DNA from: UBA9715 sp045614225
GTDB taxonomy: Bacteria > Actinomycetota > Coriobacteriia > Coriobacteriales > Eggerthellaceae
Direction: 5' to 3'
Assembly: GCA_045614225.1 (NCBI GenBank)
Contig: JAZLCO010000021.1
Location: forward strand, 29,204 to 93,203
Length of the DNA: 64,000 bases
This document shows positions 42,554 through 55,700 of the stretch, piece after piece (position 1 is the first letter of the stretch; each line of letters opens with the position of its first letter). A model generated the notes under the pieces. It was not told the origin of the DNA. It did no database searches and worked only from the letters and a program-made list of their open reading frames with translations. Position numbers and translations under genes: made by a program.

Positions 42554-43507
42554 CTATGATTCAAGCCGCGCGAGCAGCTCGTTCACCAATTCTGTGGGGG
42601 CGAGGCCCGGCGAGAACGCCGTGGCGCTGCCACATGCTTGTGCCAACTTGTAAGCTTGTTTGTAAGCATCTTGTTCGTCGAGGCCGGCTTCCGTGCCGCG
42701 CACGTATCCTTCGACAAATCCGGCAACGACGCTGTCGCCGGCGCCGACGCTGTTGACGAGCTCGCCCTCGATGACGGGCGCTACCTGCAAGTTGCCCGTA
42801 GCATCGAGCAGCAGGCTGCCCAGGCCACCGCGGCTGACCAGCACGTTCTGCGCTCCAAGGTCATGCAGTTGACGAGCGCCCTCGACGAGCGCTTGCTCAT
42901 CGAGCGGATCGCAGCCGGTGATCTCGGCGAGCTCTTCGTCGTTGGGCTTGACGAGGAACGGCTTGTACGGCAAGGACTGCATGAGCACCTGCTCGGTGGC
43001 GTCGACCACGATTTTGGCGCCGCGGCCATCGAGCTTCGCCATGATGCGTGCGTAGATGTCCTTCGGAGTGCCCTTTGGTACGCCACCCGAAAGGATGACG
43101 AAGTCGCCCGGTTGGACAGCTTCGAGCTTGTCGAAGAACTGTTGGAGCGAGTCGTCGTCGATGGGGGCTCCGCCTGCGTTGACGGCCGTCTCCATGTCGC
43201 CTTCGATATCGACATAGGTGCCCTTTAGCTTGGCGTTCACGCGTGTGTTGCCTTGGGGCAGGTGCACGAACCCGGTCGGGATGCCGTCTTCCTGCAGGGC
43301 GGCTTCGAGCGCAGCGCCCGTCCAGCCAGCGATGAAACCCCAAGCGGTGCTCGTGCGGCCGAGGTTGCGAAGCACGTACGAGACGTTAACGCCCTTTCCG
43401 CCGAAATAGAACTCCTGGGTAATCGCTCGGTTCACATGACCGAGCTCGAGGTCGCGAACTTGCATAACGCAGTCGATGGCGGGGTTGAACGTCACGGTGT
43501 AGATCAT
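42554..43507 (-). CDS. fruK: 1-phosphofructokinase
   Basis: A 317-aa PfkB-family kinase that turns fructose-1-phosphate into fructose-1,6-bisphosphate. It starts MIYTVTFNPAIDCVM, has the GGKGVNVSYVLRNLG substrate motif near 36 and the ATP/catalytic motif VNSVGAGDSVVAGFVEGY near 250. The ATG at 43507 has GAAAGGTG upstream; a GTG three codons earlier is less likely. First gene of the fru operon. No DeoR-type repressor gene is present in this locus. Confidence 0.94.
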   Translation of the reverse strand: MIYTVTFNPAIDCVMQVRDLELGHVNRAITQEFYFGGKGVNVSYVLRNLGRTSTAWGFIAGWTGAALEAALQEDGIPTGFVHLPQGNTRVNAKLKGTYVDIEGDMETAVNAGGAPIDDDSLQQFFDKLEAVQPGDFVILSGGVPKGTPKDIYARIMAKLDGRGAKIVVDATEQVLMQSLPYKPFLVKPNDEELAEITGCDPLDEQALVEGARQLHDLGAQNVLVSRGGLGSLLLDATGNLQVAPVIEGELVNSVGAGDSVVAGFVEGYVRGTEAGLDEQDAYKQAYKLAQACGSATAFSPGLAPTELVNELLARLES

Positions 43508-43543
43508 CAAGAACACCTTTCCGCAGAGCTAAGGGACCACTTC

Positions 43544-43572
43544 ATCATACGGGTAGTTTCGCAGATTGTCTA
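43544..43572 (-). promoter_or_regulatory. Probable fruK promoter
   Basis: On the minus strand TAGACA (43572-43567), a 17-base spacer and TATGAT (43549-43544). Confidence 0.5.
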
Positions 43573-43589
43573 ACGATTTCTGCCCTATT

Positions 43590-43618
43590 TTGCCCCGTGG
43601 TTTTAGGGGTGGTACATT
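43590..43618 (+). promoter_or_regulatory. Probable promoter of the glucanotransferase gene
   Basis: TTGCCC (43590-43595), a 17-base spacer and TACATT (43613-43618), back to back with the fruK promoter. Confidence 0.45.
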
Positions 43619-43658
43619 GCTTTGACGGTGTACGAAAAAAACGACACGCGAGAGGGCG

Positions 43659-46136
43659 GTGTCTAACAATATGAGGGCTTTTCATGACTCTAGAAATATC
43701 GATTGCAGAGCACCATATGGTGCAGTTACGTCGGGAACGGAGGTAACGCTATCGCTGAATGTGTTTGACGCTCCAGCTGCAGCTGTTACCTTGCGAACCT
43801 GGATTGACGGTCAAGGCGAGGGGCTCTATCCGATGAAAGCCACTACGCCGACCCATTACGAGGTTGTTTTCACGCCAAAGACAGCGGGTGTCGTGTGGTA
43901 CCACTTCATCATCACGGCTGCCGACGGCTCGCAGAAACGCTACGGCGCTTTGGACGGCAAGCGCGGCGGCAAAGGTCAACTTTACGATTGGGAGCCGCCG
44001 AGCTTCCAACTTACGGTGTTCGATGCCGACCGATTGCCGTCGCTTGAAGAGGCGGAGAACAACGCGATCGACGGTTCATTCAAGGACCTGTTCATCGACC
44101 TGTTCCTCGGTGAAGTGACGGCTCCTGAATTCGTCGAGGCATTCGAAACGCTTCGCGAGAACAGCACGCCTGAGACGTTCATGGAAGCGGTTGACCTGGT
44201 CGGCTGCGACGACTGTGCGAACACGTTTGCCCAACTGGGTGGCGTCGACGTGGAAGCCGAAGAACTCGAGTCAGACGATTTCGACCTGTCCAACGTCATG
44301 GAAGGCTGGCAAATGGGTCAGGCAAAAGGCCGCCTGTGGTGCGCGAGCCTCATCCAGTTGCTTTCGGTTGGCATGCCGTCAGAAGGGGGCGATGCGCAAA
44401 GCGCCTACGAAGACGCCATCGAGCGTTGGGCTGAGGTCGACCCTGACTGCGAGGCCGTTGCCCGCAATGCCACCGACCTGCGCTTCTCGATGCCGCTGCT
44501 CGCTCAGGACGACTGCTCGCTGTTCGCAGTGAACGACGACGTGCTCGGCATTTGGCGGCATGGGGCCGATGGGCAATCCGCTTGCGTGTTGGTCAATCCG
44601 TCGCTGCAGAACGCACACGACGTGCCGGTGCCCATGGTGGCAGAGAATGCTTCCGAGATCATTTCGGGTTACGGCGTTCCCGTCGTCGATGCCGCCGAGG
44701 TGAAGGAAGTGCCCGAGGTGTTCGCCAATGCCGACCGCTACGCACAGGTGCACCTCTATCAGTTGGGTTCGGCAATCCTGTATTTCCACGGCGCGCAACG
44801 GCTCGAGCTTCCGATGGAGCCGGGCTTGGGCGTGCTCGCGCACATCACGAGCCTCCCGGCATCGAGTGGCAGCAAGCGTTTGGGCTCGATTGGTCCCGAG
44901 GCGTACAAGTTCGTCGATTGGCTGGCCAACGCGGGCGTGCGCTATTGGCAGATTCTGCCCGTCAACCCGACCGACGACCATGGCAGCCCCTATGCAGGCA
45001 TCAGCGCCTTCGCAGGCAACGTTCGCTTGCTCGAAGAGTATCCTGAGCTCGATGCGTGCGATATCGACCAGGCCGAGTACGCGGAATTCTGCGAACGTGA
45101 AGCTGATTGGCTCGATCCGTACGCGTGCTTCATGGCGATTCGCGAGCGTGTTGGCGCTGGCAAAACTTGGCAGAAATGGCCGAAAAAGTACCTACGCTAC
45201 AACCGTTCTGTCGTGGAGCGCGACGCGAAGCTCAAGGCAAGTGCCGAGGCATGGCGTCGCGGGCAGTTCCTCTTCGAACAGCGCTGGAAGGAGTTGCGCG
45301 CCTATGCGAACGAGCGTGGCGTGCAGATTGTCGGTGACATGCCCATCTATGTGAGCGCCGACAGCGCGGATGTCTGGGCGAACCCGCAAATATTCCAGCT
45401 TGGATCCGATGGCCGTCCCGAAGTCGTTGCCGGCTGTCCGCCCGATGCTTTTGCTGTCGAAGGTCAGATCTGGGGAAACCCGGTCTACGACTGGGACGCT
45501 CTTGCGGCAAGCGGCTACGATTGGTGGCTGCGCCGGCTCGAGCGCGCGTTCGAGCTGTACGACATCGTGCGTCTCGATCATTTCATCGGTTTCTCGCGTT
45601 ACTTCTCGATTCCCGCGGATGAGAAGGCTACGGCAGGAGAATACCGTCCTGGTCCGGGGCTCGACTTCTTCGTAGTTGCCCATCGGAAGTTCGGCCCGTT
45701 GCCCGTCATTGCCGAGGATTTGGGGTCCATCACGCCCTGTGTGCGTGCGCTCGTTGCTGCGTGCGGTTTCCCAGGTATGGACATCGTGCAATTCGTCGAT
45801 GGTGGTGACCCGTTGTCAGGCTATCAGCCACGACCGGAGAAAATCGCATACACGGGCACGCACGACAACCAGACGATCGTCGGCTATTGCGAATCACGTT
45901 ATCCTGACCTTGATGCAGTGGAGGCGGCTGATGACCTGATCGAGAAGGTCGTCGTATGCGACGCGCCTGTGCGCGTATTGCCGCTGCAGGATGTGTTGGG
46001 GCTTGACGATGAAGCACGCATGAACACGCCGGGCACAGTCGAGGGCAACTGGATTTGGCAGGCGGATGCTGCTGCAATCGATCGTGCGGCTTCTCGTATG
46101 AAAGCACTAGTGGAACTCCGAAAGGAATCACGCTAG
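43659..46136 (+). CDS. malQ: 4-alpha-glucanotransferase (GH77) with leftover amylase-type flanking domains
   Basis: An 825-aa enzyme that moves alpha-1,4-glucan chains. Residues 385-825 are the GH77 domain: GLGVLAHITSLPASSG, PVNPTDDHGSPYAGISAFAGN, the nucleophile Asp in IVRLDHFIGFSRY near 639, acid/base Glu in VIAEDLG near 685 and Asp in YTGTHDNQT near 733. The N-terminus (about 17-120) resembles the beta-sandwich of GH13 amylases, and 270-380 resembles a GH13 C-terminal beta domain, but no amylase barrel is present between them. The GTG at 43659 or the ATG at 43671 may start it; the ribosome site GAGGG is poorly spaced to both. Confidence 0.9.
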   Translation: MSNNMRAFHDSRNIDCRAPYGAVTSGTEVTLSLNVFDAPAAAVTLRTWIDGQGEGLYPMKATTPTHYEVVFTPKTAGVVWYHFIITAADGSQKRYGALDGKRGGKGQLYDWEPPSFQLTVFDADRLPSLEEAENNAIDGSFKDLFIDLFLGEVTAPEFVEAFETLRENSTPETFMEAVDLVGCDDCANTFAQLGGVDVEAEELESDDFDLSNVMEGWQMGQAKGRLWCASLIQLLSVGMPSEGGDAQSAYEDAIERWAEVDPDCEAVARNATDLRFSMPLLAQDDCSLFAVNDDVLGIWRHGADGQSACVLVNPSLQNAHDVPVPMVAENASEIISGYGVPVVDAAEVKEVPEVFANADRYAQVHLYQLGSAILYFHGAQRLELPMEPGLGVLAHITSLPASSGSKRLGSIGPEAYKFVDWLANAGVRYWQILPVNPTDDHGSPYAGISAFAGNVRLLEEYPELDACDIDQAEYAEFCEREADWLDPYACFMAIRERVGAGKTWQKWPKKYLRYNRSVVERDAKLKASAEAWRRGQFLFEQRWKELRAYANERGVQIVGDMPIYVSADSADVWANPQIFQLGSDGRPEVVAGCPPDAFAVEGQIWGNPVYDWDALAASGYDWWLRRLERAFELYDIVRLDHFIGFSRYFSIPADEKATAGEYRPGPGLDFFVVAHRKFGPLPVIAEDLGSITPCVRALVAACGFPGMDIVQFVDGGDPLSGYQPRPEKIAYTGTHDNQTIVGYCESRYPDLDAVEAADDLIEKVVVCDAPVRVLPLQDVLGLDDEARMNTPGTVEGNWIWQADAAAIDRAASRMKALVELRKESR

Positions 46137-46177
46137 GATATTCGTGAGGTTGTATCGAGACGGAACAGGAGGGGACG

Positions 46178-46777
46178 ATGAAGAAATTCTTGGTGGTAGC
46201 ATGTGCGGCTTTGTTTGCGTTGGCATTGGCGGGGTGCGCCTCAAGCAGCTCGAGCAGCGCGTCAGCGAGCGCGGCATCGGGTTCCGGTAGCGCTTCGGCG
46301 AGTGCGGCGTCCAGCTCAGAGGCTTCCGCTTCGAGCAGTGCCGGATCGGTCGGTATTGCCAATCCGTGGAGCGATGCCGACAGCGCAGAAGCGGCGGCTC
46401 AGGGCGCTGGTGTCGGTTCCTTCGAATTGGCCGACAACCTCGGCATGGCCGACAAGACGCTGTTCGACCCGACGTACCGCTATATGGATGATGTTGCTGA
46501 AGCCACGCTCCAGGGCGGCGCCTTCGACGTGACCGTGCGCAAGAGCATGCATCAGAGCGGTCAAATGCTGAGCGGCGATTACAACAACTATCCCGAGTTC
46601 TGGACGACGACCATCGATGGCATCGAGGTCTCGTGCCATGGGTACGAAGCAGGTGTGGCGACCGCATTCGAATGGAGCGCCGACGCGAACTACTCGGTCA
46701 TCTTCCAAGGACTCGGTGGCGAGAACATGGGAGTCGACGAGACCGAGATCGCCGCAATCATTCAGAACGTCAAGTAA
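46178..46777 (+). CDS. Secreted lipoprotein with Ser/Ala linker, unknown function
   Basis: A 199-aa lipoprotein. The signal peptide ends at LAGC with Cys20 as the lipid-bearing residue. Residues 21-60 are a Ser/Ala/Gly-rich spacer, like that of the MetQ protein at 62792. The folded part (about 60-199) is small and acidic and I do not recognise its family. It follows malQ by 41 bases and has AGGAGGGG before the ATG, so it may be co-transcribed with malQ. Confidence 0.88.
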   Translation: MKKFLVVACAALFALALAGCASSSSSSASASAASGSGSASASAASSSEASASSSAGSVGIANPWSDADSAEAAAQGAGVGSFELADNLGMADKTLFDPTYRYMDDVAEATLQGGAFDVTVRKSMHQSGQMLSGDYNNYPEFWTTTIDGIEVSCHGYEAGVATAFEWSADANYSVIFQGLGGENMGVDETEIAAIIQNVK

Positions 46778-46778
46778 A

Positions 46779-46814
46779 AAATCTGGCCAGGCTTCAAGTA
46801 ACCTGGCCAGATTT
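46779..46814. terminator. Bidirectional terminator
   Basis: A 13-base-pair stem AAATCTGGCCAGG/CCTGGCCAGATTT (46779-46791 with 46802-46814) with A and T runs, between the lipoprotein gene and the end of the kinase operon. Confidence 0.8.
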
Positions 46815-46832
46815 CAAATTCAGCTTCAAGGC

Positions 46833-49619
46833 CTATTTCAAAACGGCTGCAAGCTCTTCGACCAGCACGGCAACGTCGATGGGCTTGGCGATGTGCGCTT
46901 GCATTCCGGCGTCTTTCGCCGCTTGCACATCCTCCTGGAAGGCGTTGGCGGTCATCGCAAGGATGGGGGTGGATGCAAGCGCCTTGTCGTCGAGAGCTCG
47001 TATCGCTCTGGTAGCCTCGTAGCCGTTCATGACAGGCATCTGGACATCCATCAGAATTGCATCGTAGTATCCAGGCTCTGACTGGGAAACCATATCAACG
47101 GCTACTTGCCCGTTCTCCGCTTCCTCCACCATGAAGCCTTGTTGATCCAATATCATCTTCGCGATTTCCATGTTGATGGCGTTGTCCTCAACGAGCAGCA
47201 AACGCTTCTCCGAGAAGTTGATTTCCGAATCGGCATCGGATGCAAGCACGTCTTTCGCTTTGGGCACGTCGTCTTCTTGTGCGATTTTGAGTTTGAGGCC
47301 GATAATGATTTTCGTTCCGCCGCCGGGCGACGTCAGCACTTCAATGGTGCCGCCCATCAGGTCGACGAGGCTCTTCGTGATGGCCAGTCCCAGGCCGGTA
47401 CCCTCTATGCCGCTGTCCGTCGAGGTGCGTTCGCGTTCGAAAGCCGTGAACATCTTGTCGACGAACTCCCTTGACATGCCGATGCCCGTATCTTCGACGC
47501 TCATTTCATAGGAACCATATCCCTCAATCGCGGCGCCGGTTTGCCACAACGTGATCGACACCGACCCGCCTTCGGGCGTGAACTTGTAGGCGTTGCTCAC
47601 GAGGTTCAGCAGGACACGGTTCAAATTCCGCTTATCGCACCAGACGAGGTTGTCGGTCATCTGCCAGGTGTGGACCGAGAACTCAAGGTTCTTCTGCCGC
47701 ATTTGCTCGGTGAACAAGTCGCCAATCTCGTCGATGATTGCACGAAGATCGGCGGGCTCGTAATGCCGCTCGACCTTGCCGCTCTCAATTCGGCTCATCT
47801 CCAGGATGTCGTTGATGAGGGCGAGCAGCTGGCCGCTCGACATGTCTATCTTGTCCAGATACTCCTGCACGGCCTCCACAGAGCCCGCATTGCGTGCTAG
47901 GTTCGTGTATCCAATGATGGCGTTCATGGGCGTGCGGATGTCGTGTGACATATTGAACAGGAATTGGCTCTTCGCCAGGCTTCCCTCCATGGCACGAATC
48001 CTCTCGCGTTCCGCCACCTCGTGCTTCTCTTGCATTACGCGTTGGATGTAGAGCATGATTACCAACCCGAAGAAAATGATGAGCAAGAGCACGACGCCGC
48101 CACCTACAAGCGCTGCGCGCACATCGTCCATGTTGTCCATTCTGGCAATGAGCTTCGCCAGCCACATGAACGCGGAATAAATCAACAGCGCAAACAGGAC
48201 GGTTCCGGAAATGGACATGCCGCTGAATTCCGTGAGCGTGCTGCGGACAATCGTGCGCCAATAGAACACGAAGCCCAGCAGGCACCAAAGGGACAGCAAG
48301 AGGAATGCTTCGCTTCCCATGGCATCCAGCGCAGCGAGGTGCGGAACCAGCTGGACGATCACGAAGACGACTGCAATGATGGTGCCGAGCAATCCGACGG
48401 CCATGATCTTGCGGTTTCCTTCCGATCTTGCAATGCGGTGCGCGGCTGCGCACGTGTATCCGTAAGCGACGATGGCGCCGAAAGAGGTGAGGTCCACGAA
48501 CCACACGAGCGTGTTGCGGCCGAGCAGCGAGATCACGACGGAAAGCGCCATGACGAACAGGATGCTGATGGTCGTCTTCGAGAACATGTCCGCCAAGATC
48601 TTGTCCTCGGCCATCGTGGACAAAACGCGCACCATGGCTCGGTACGCCCCGATAATACCCGTGAGGATAGCCGCCAGCGCTGTGACACCTATGATAACCA
48701 GGCCCGCATCTCCCAAATTGGCTTTTGCGGCATAGAACGTCGGCACCGATTCCGCACCGCTCAAATTGCCCAGATTCGCAATGTAGGCTGTCCAAGAGGA
48801 GTACCCGTCGGGCTGTGTGGTTACGCTGACGAGCGTCATGGCTATGTAGACGAATGCTGCGATGAGAATGGATGCGACGATAATCCGTCCCACCTTCGCG
48901 ACAGGGAATTTGAAATGAGACGTCTCGAACGTGACGATTTCAAAACCGACGAAGGCCCATGGCGCAAGGATGATCAGGCTGAATATTGCGAAGCCATTGT
49001 TGACGCCTTGAGTGCCGAACGAGCAAACCACGTCCATTGACGGGGCATGCTGCAAGCAGATAACCGTTGTCGCGACAGCGCCCACGAGCAATATGATGGC
49101 AAGAACGGTAAGAAGGCGCTGCAGGAAAGGCTTTGCAAAGATGAACAGCATGCCGACGGCGATCAGGGCGAGGGCTGATATCCCGATTTCCTGGAGATAG
49201 ACCTCGTTGCCTGCAATCATGTAATGGAGTCCGGTTTGGATGTTGCTGCCGAATATGGTGCGGATGACTACGAACAGAGCGCTGCCGTTCAAGAACACGA
49301 CCGTCAGGTAGGAAAGGCTCAGGAACCATGCGCAAAGGAATGCATGGTCGCGCCCGAAGGCTTCTTTCGCATAGGAATACATACCGCCCGTTCGGGGGCT
49401 GCGCTTCATCAGATAGGAGACGCTCATTCCAACGATCAGCATGACTACCGCGCCAATCGCAATGGCGATTACGGTGCCCATTGGCCCTGCGATGGGGAGG
49501 AACGTGGTTCCGGGCATGACGAAGGCGCCCCAGCCGATCATGCATCCGAAGGCCATTGCCCATACGTCAATTGGCGAAAGGTATCTATCAAAGCCTTGCG
49601 GCATGGTTTCCTTGCTCAT
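46833..49619 (-). CDS. Amino-acid-permease/histidine kinase/receiver fusion protein
   Basis: A 928-aa membrane protein. Residues 1-440 look like an APC-superfamily amino-acid transporter (DVWAMAFGCMIGWGAFVMPG, KRSPRTGGMYSYAKEAFG) with about 12 helices, followed by two more helices up to about 520. Then comes a histidine kinase with the phosphorylated His559 in NMSHDIRTPMNAI, ATPase boxes DTGIGM and GTGLGLAI, and one receiver domain (about 800-925) with LMDVQMPVMNG. It has no Hpt domain. The permease part probably senses an amino acid during or instead of transport, comparable in idea to CbrA, though CbrA uses a different transporter family. Last gene of the phosphorelay operon. Confidence 0.9.
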   Translation of the reverse strand: MSKETMPQGFDRYLSPIDVWAMAFGCMIGWGAFVMPGTTFLPIAGPMGTVIAIAIGAVVMLIVGMSVSYLMKRSPRTGGMYSYAKEAFGRDHAFLCAWFLSLSYLTVVFLNGSALFVVIRTIFGSNIQTGLHYMIAGNEVYLQEIGISALALIAVGMLFIFAKPFLQRLLTVLAIILLVGAVATTVICLQHAPSMDVVCSFGTQGVNNGFAIFSLIILAPWAFVGFEIVTFETSHFKFPVAKVGRIIVASILIAAFVYIAMTLVSVTTQPDGYSSWTAYIANLGNLSGAESVPTFYAAKANLGDAGLVIIGVTALAAILTGIIGAYRAMVRVLSTMAEDKILADMFSKTTISILFVMALSVVISLLGRNTLVWFVDLTSFGAIVAYGYTCAAAHRIARSEGNRKIMAVGLLGTIIAVVFVIVQLVPHLAALDAMGSEAFLLLSLWCLLGFVFYWRTIVRSTLTEFSGMSISGTVLFALLIYSAFMWLAKLIARMDNMDDVRAALVGGGVVLLLIIFFGLVIMLYIQRVMQEKHEVAERERIRAMEGSLAKSQFLFNMSHDIRTPMNAIIGYTNLARNAGSVEAVQEYLDKIDMSSGQLLALINDILEMSRIESGKVERHYEPADLRAIIDEIGDLFTEQMRQKNLEFSVHTWQMTDNLVWCDKRNLNRVLLNLVSNAYKFTPEGGSVSITLWQTGAAIEGYGSYEMSVEDTGIGMSREFVDKMFTAFERERTSTDSGIEGTGLGLAITKSLVDLMGGTIEVLTSPGGGTKIIIGLKLKIAQEDDVPKAKDVLASDADSEINFSEKRLLLVEDNAINMEIAKMILDQQGFMVEEAENGQVAVDMVSQSEPGYYDAILMDVQMPVMNGYEATRAIRALDDKALASTPILAMTANAFQEDVQAAKDAGMQAHIAKPIDVAVLVEELAAVLK

Positions 49620-49666
49620 GGTGCTTCACTATCTCATCTGTGCGTGGCGTTCCAAAATCGTTTCAT

Positions 49667-52759
<3,093 letters not shown>

Positions 52760-52786
52760 ACGAGGCCTTTCGCCGCTTCTCGCTTT

Positions 52787-55700
52787 TTATGGGATGAGCT
52801 CGTTGAGCGTCTCAAGAATCTTGGGTATGTCGTAGGGCTTCGCAAGGTGGCCGTTCATTCCGACCGACAAAGCCAGGTTTGCATCTTCCTCAAACGCATT
52901 TGCAGTGACTGCGACGATGGGGATGTTCGCCTTTTCGGCGTCTTCGAGCGATCGAATCTGCCTCGTTGCCTCGTAGCCGTCCATGCGTGGCATTTGGATG
53001 TCCATGAGGATGATGTCGAAATGCCCTGCGGGTGCCGCCTTCATCGTTTCGATTGCCTCGATGCCGTCTGATGCTATCTCGACCTCGAAGCCGGAATCCT
53101 TCAGGACCATTTCGGCAATCATCTGGTTCATCTCGTTGTCTTCCACGAGCAGCACTCGTTTGCCGGAGAAATCTCGCGGGGTCACGCTTTGATCGGAGTC
53201 ATCGACGGAAGACGTGAAAGGCTTTGCAAGCACGTCCCTGAGCTCGGACATGAACAAAGGCTTCGAGCAAAAGGCCGTGACGCCTGCTTCCTTCGCCTCT
53301 TGTTCGATATCGGCCCAATCGTATGCGGTGAGGATGATGATCGGGGTGCTGTCACCAATGAACTTTCGAATCTGGCGTACGGTTTCGATGCCGTTCTGGT
53401 CAGGCATGAGCCAGTCGATGATGTACACGTTGAACTCGTCGGCCTGGTCGACCGCCTCTTTGGCGCGAATCACAGCCTCTTTGCCGTAGTTCGTCCAAAC
53501 AGGGCGCATGCCGATTTCCCGCAACATCGAGCACACGGAAAGGCAGGTGTGCGTGTCGTCGTCGGCAACCAAGGCACGCAGCCCGTCGAGCTCGGGAACT
53601 CGTTCGGGTTTCGCCGACTTCCCGCTTATCTTGCAGGGGATATCGACGGTGAACTCGCTGCCCTTGCCCTCTTCGGACACCACCGTGATGGTGCCACCCA
53701 TCATGTCGACGATGTTCTTGGTGATGGCCATTCCCAGGCCCGTTCCCTGGATGCCGCTGACGGTGCTGGTTTGCTCACGCGTGAATGCCTCGAAGATCGT
53801 CTTCTGGAATTCCTCGCTCATTCCTATGCCGTTGTCCTTGATTTGGAATTCGAAGTTCGCAACGCCTTCGGAGGATGAAGGCTTTTCGATGACGCGGAAG
53901 CTGATGGTCCCGCCGTTCGGTGTGAACTTGATGGCGTTGGATAGGAGGTTGAGCAGCACCTGGTTGAGGCGCAGTTTGTCGATGATGATGTCCTCGTGTA
54001 CGACATCTTGCGTGTCGATAAACAACTCGAGTTGTTTGGAGGTGACGTTGGACTGGATGATCGTCCTCAGGTCGTGGATGACATCAGGCAGGTGCACGTC
54101 GGTTTCTTCGAGGGTCATCTTGCCGCTCTCGATGCGGCTCATGTCGAGTACGTCATTGATGAGGGACAGGAGATGTTCGCTCGAAACCGCAATCTTGCCA
54201 AGATAATCCTTAACTTGTTCCTCGTTATCGATATGGGAAGCCGCAAGTGCAGTGAAGCCGACGATGGCGTTCATCGGCGTGCGGATGTCGTGGGACATGT
54301 TGTTAAGGAACGTGGTCTTGGCACGATTGGCGTGCTCTGCGGCAACGAGGGCGTCCGACAAGGCCTTCTCGCTCTTGGCGAGCTCTTGGTTCTTCGCCTC
54401 GAGCTTTCCAAGGGCGGCTTCCTTCTCGACCACGAGCCTATCCCTGCGCCTCGCCTCGTGAATGAGGAAGATGATTACAAGTGCGGCGATTGCGAACAGA
54501 ATCGTTCCTACGGTGGCCATGTTGTCCAAAATCATGTCAATCAGACTGTAGGAGCGCAAGCCTTCCGTGTACCGATACGACAAGCCTTGGGCGTAATCTG
54601 CTCCAATGACGTTGACGCCGCGGTTCAGCAGCTTTAAAAGACCCATGTTGCCGATTTCGACACCGAAGCAGCGTTCGTCGTCGCGTGTCGTCTGGCGCAT
54701 CGACAATTCTTTGTAGGCCCTGTTTTTCAACATGTCGTTTGCGCGCAGGCCGTTGAGCGTGGTGCAGCTCGCTTTGCCGTCGAGCACGGCGTGGAGGCAA
54801 TCGTCGATAGAGGGGTAGAACGCAATTTCCGCATCTGGGAAGTTCGTCCGGATGTAGTAGTACTGCATCCGGTTGTTTTCGTTGACCGCAAACGAGGATG
54901 TCGTGTTTTCGGTGAACTCGCCCTTGAAGACGAGCTCCGTCGAGGCCGAGACGACGGCGTTCGATTGATAGATGCCGTTCTCTTCGGAATAGTACAGCCC
55001 GCCGCCAACGGGGAACGCCACATCGATGACATCTGCACGCACGTCGGCAATCATCTCGTCGTAGCTCTTGTATCCGCTGTATGTGATGTTGAGATTGGAG
55101 ATTCCCAGGTTGTTGAAAATCGCTGGCACGACATCTTTCACGAGTCCTGTGACATGCCCGCTTGCGTCCGTGTCGCTGTAGGGGAGATAGTTCTCCAGAT
55201 AGCCGACGCGCAGGGTGTCGTGCGTGTTGATCCATTCCCGCTCGTCAACTGAAAACGCCCGCGAGGAAATGCTGCTCGAGTAATATTTCGTGCGCAAGGA
55301 GCTCACGAAGTTCGGTTCCTCGATGGACAATTGCGTTTGTGCGGAATTCAGCTCTGCAAGCAGGTCGGGGCGATTGATGGTCGTGCAGAGATAGTAGTCG
55401 GATGAACCGAAGGCAAAGAGCACCTCGGCGTGATTTCGTCCGTAAGCTCCGTCCCCTTCAGCGGCCATGACGTCCAGGTCGCCGGAATCGAACGCCGCGA
55501 AGAGTTCCTCGTAGTCATCGAATGTGATCACTTCGGCCGCTATCTGCTGGCCGTTGAGGTAGCGGTTGAGCGCATCGGCGATGGCGCTGTTGAGTACCCC
55601 GATCTTTTTGCCATTCAACGAGTCGGGATTGATGGTGGTTTCTGCATCGGTATCGTGCTTAACAAGGGTATACGTTTCGTTGCCCATTGGAGCGCTCGGA

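Noticed and set aside
40661..42559. 632-codon plus-strand frame opposite fruA
   Set aside because: Asp/His/Glu/Gly-rich antisense shadow of a clear PTS gene.
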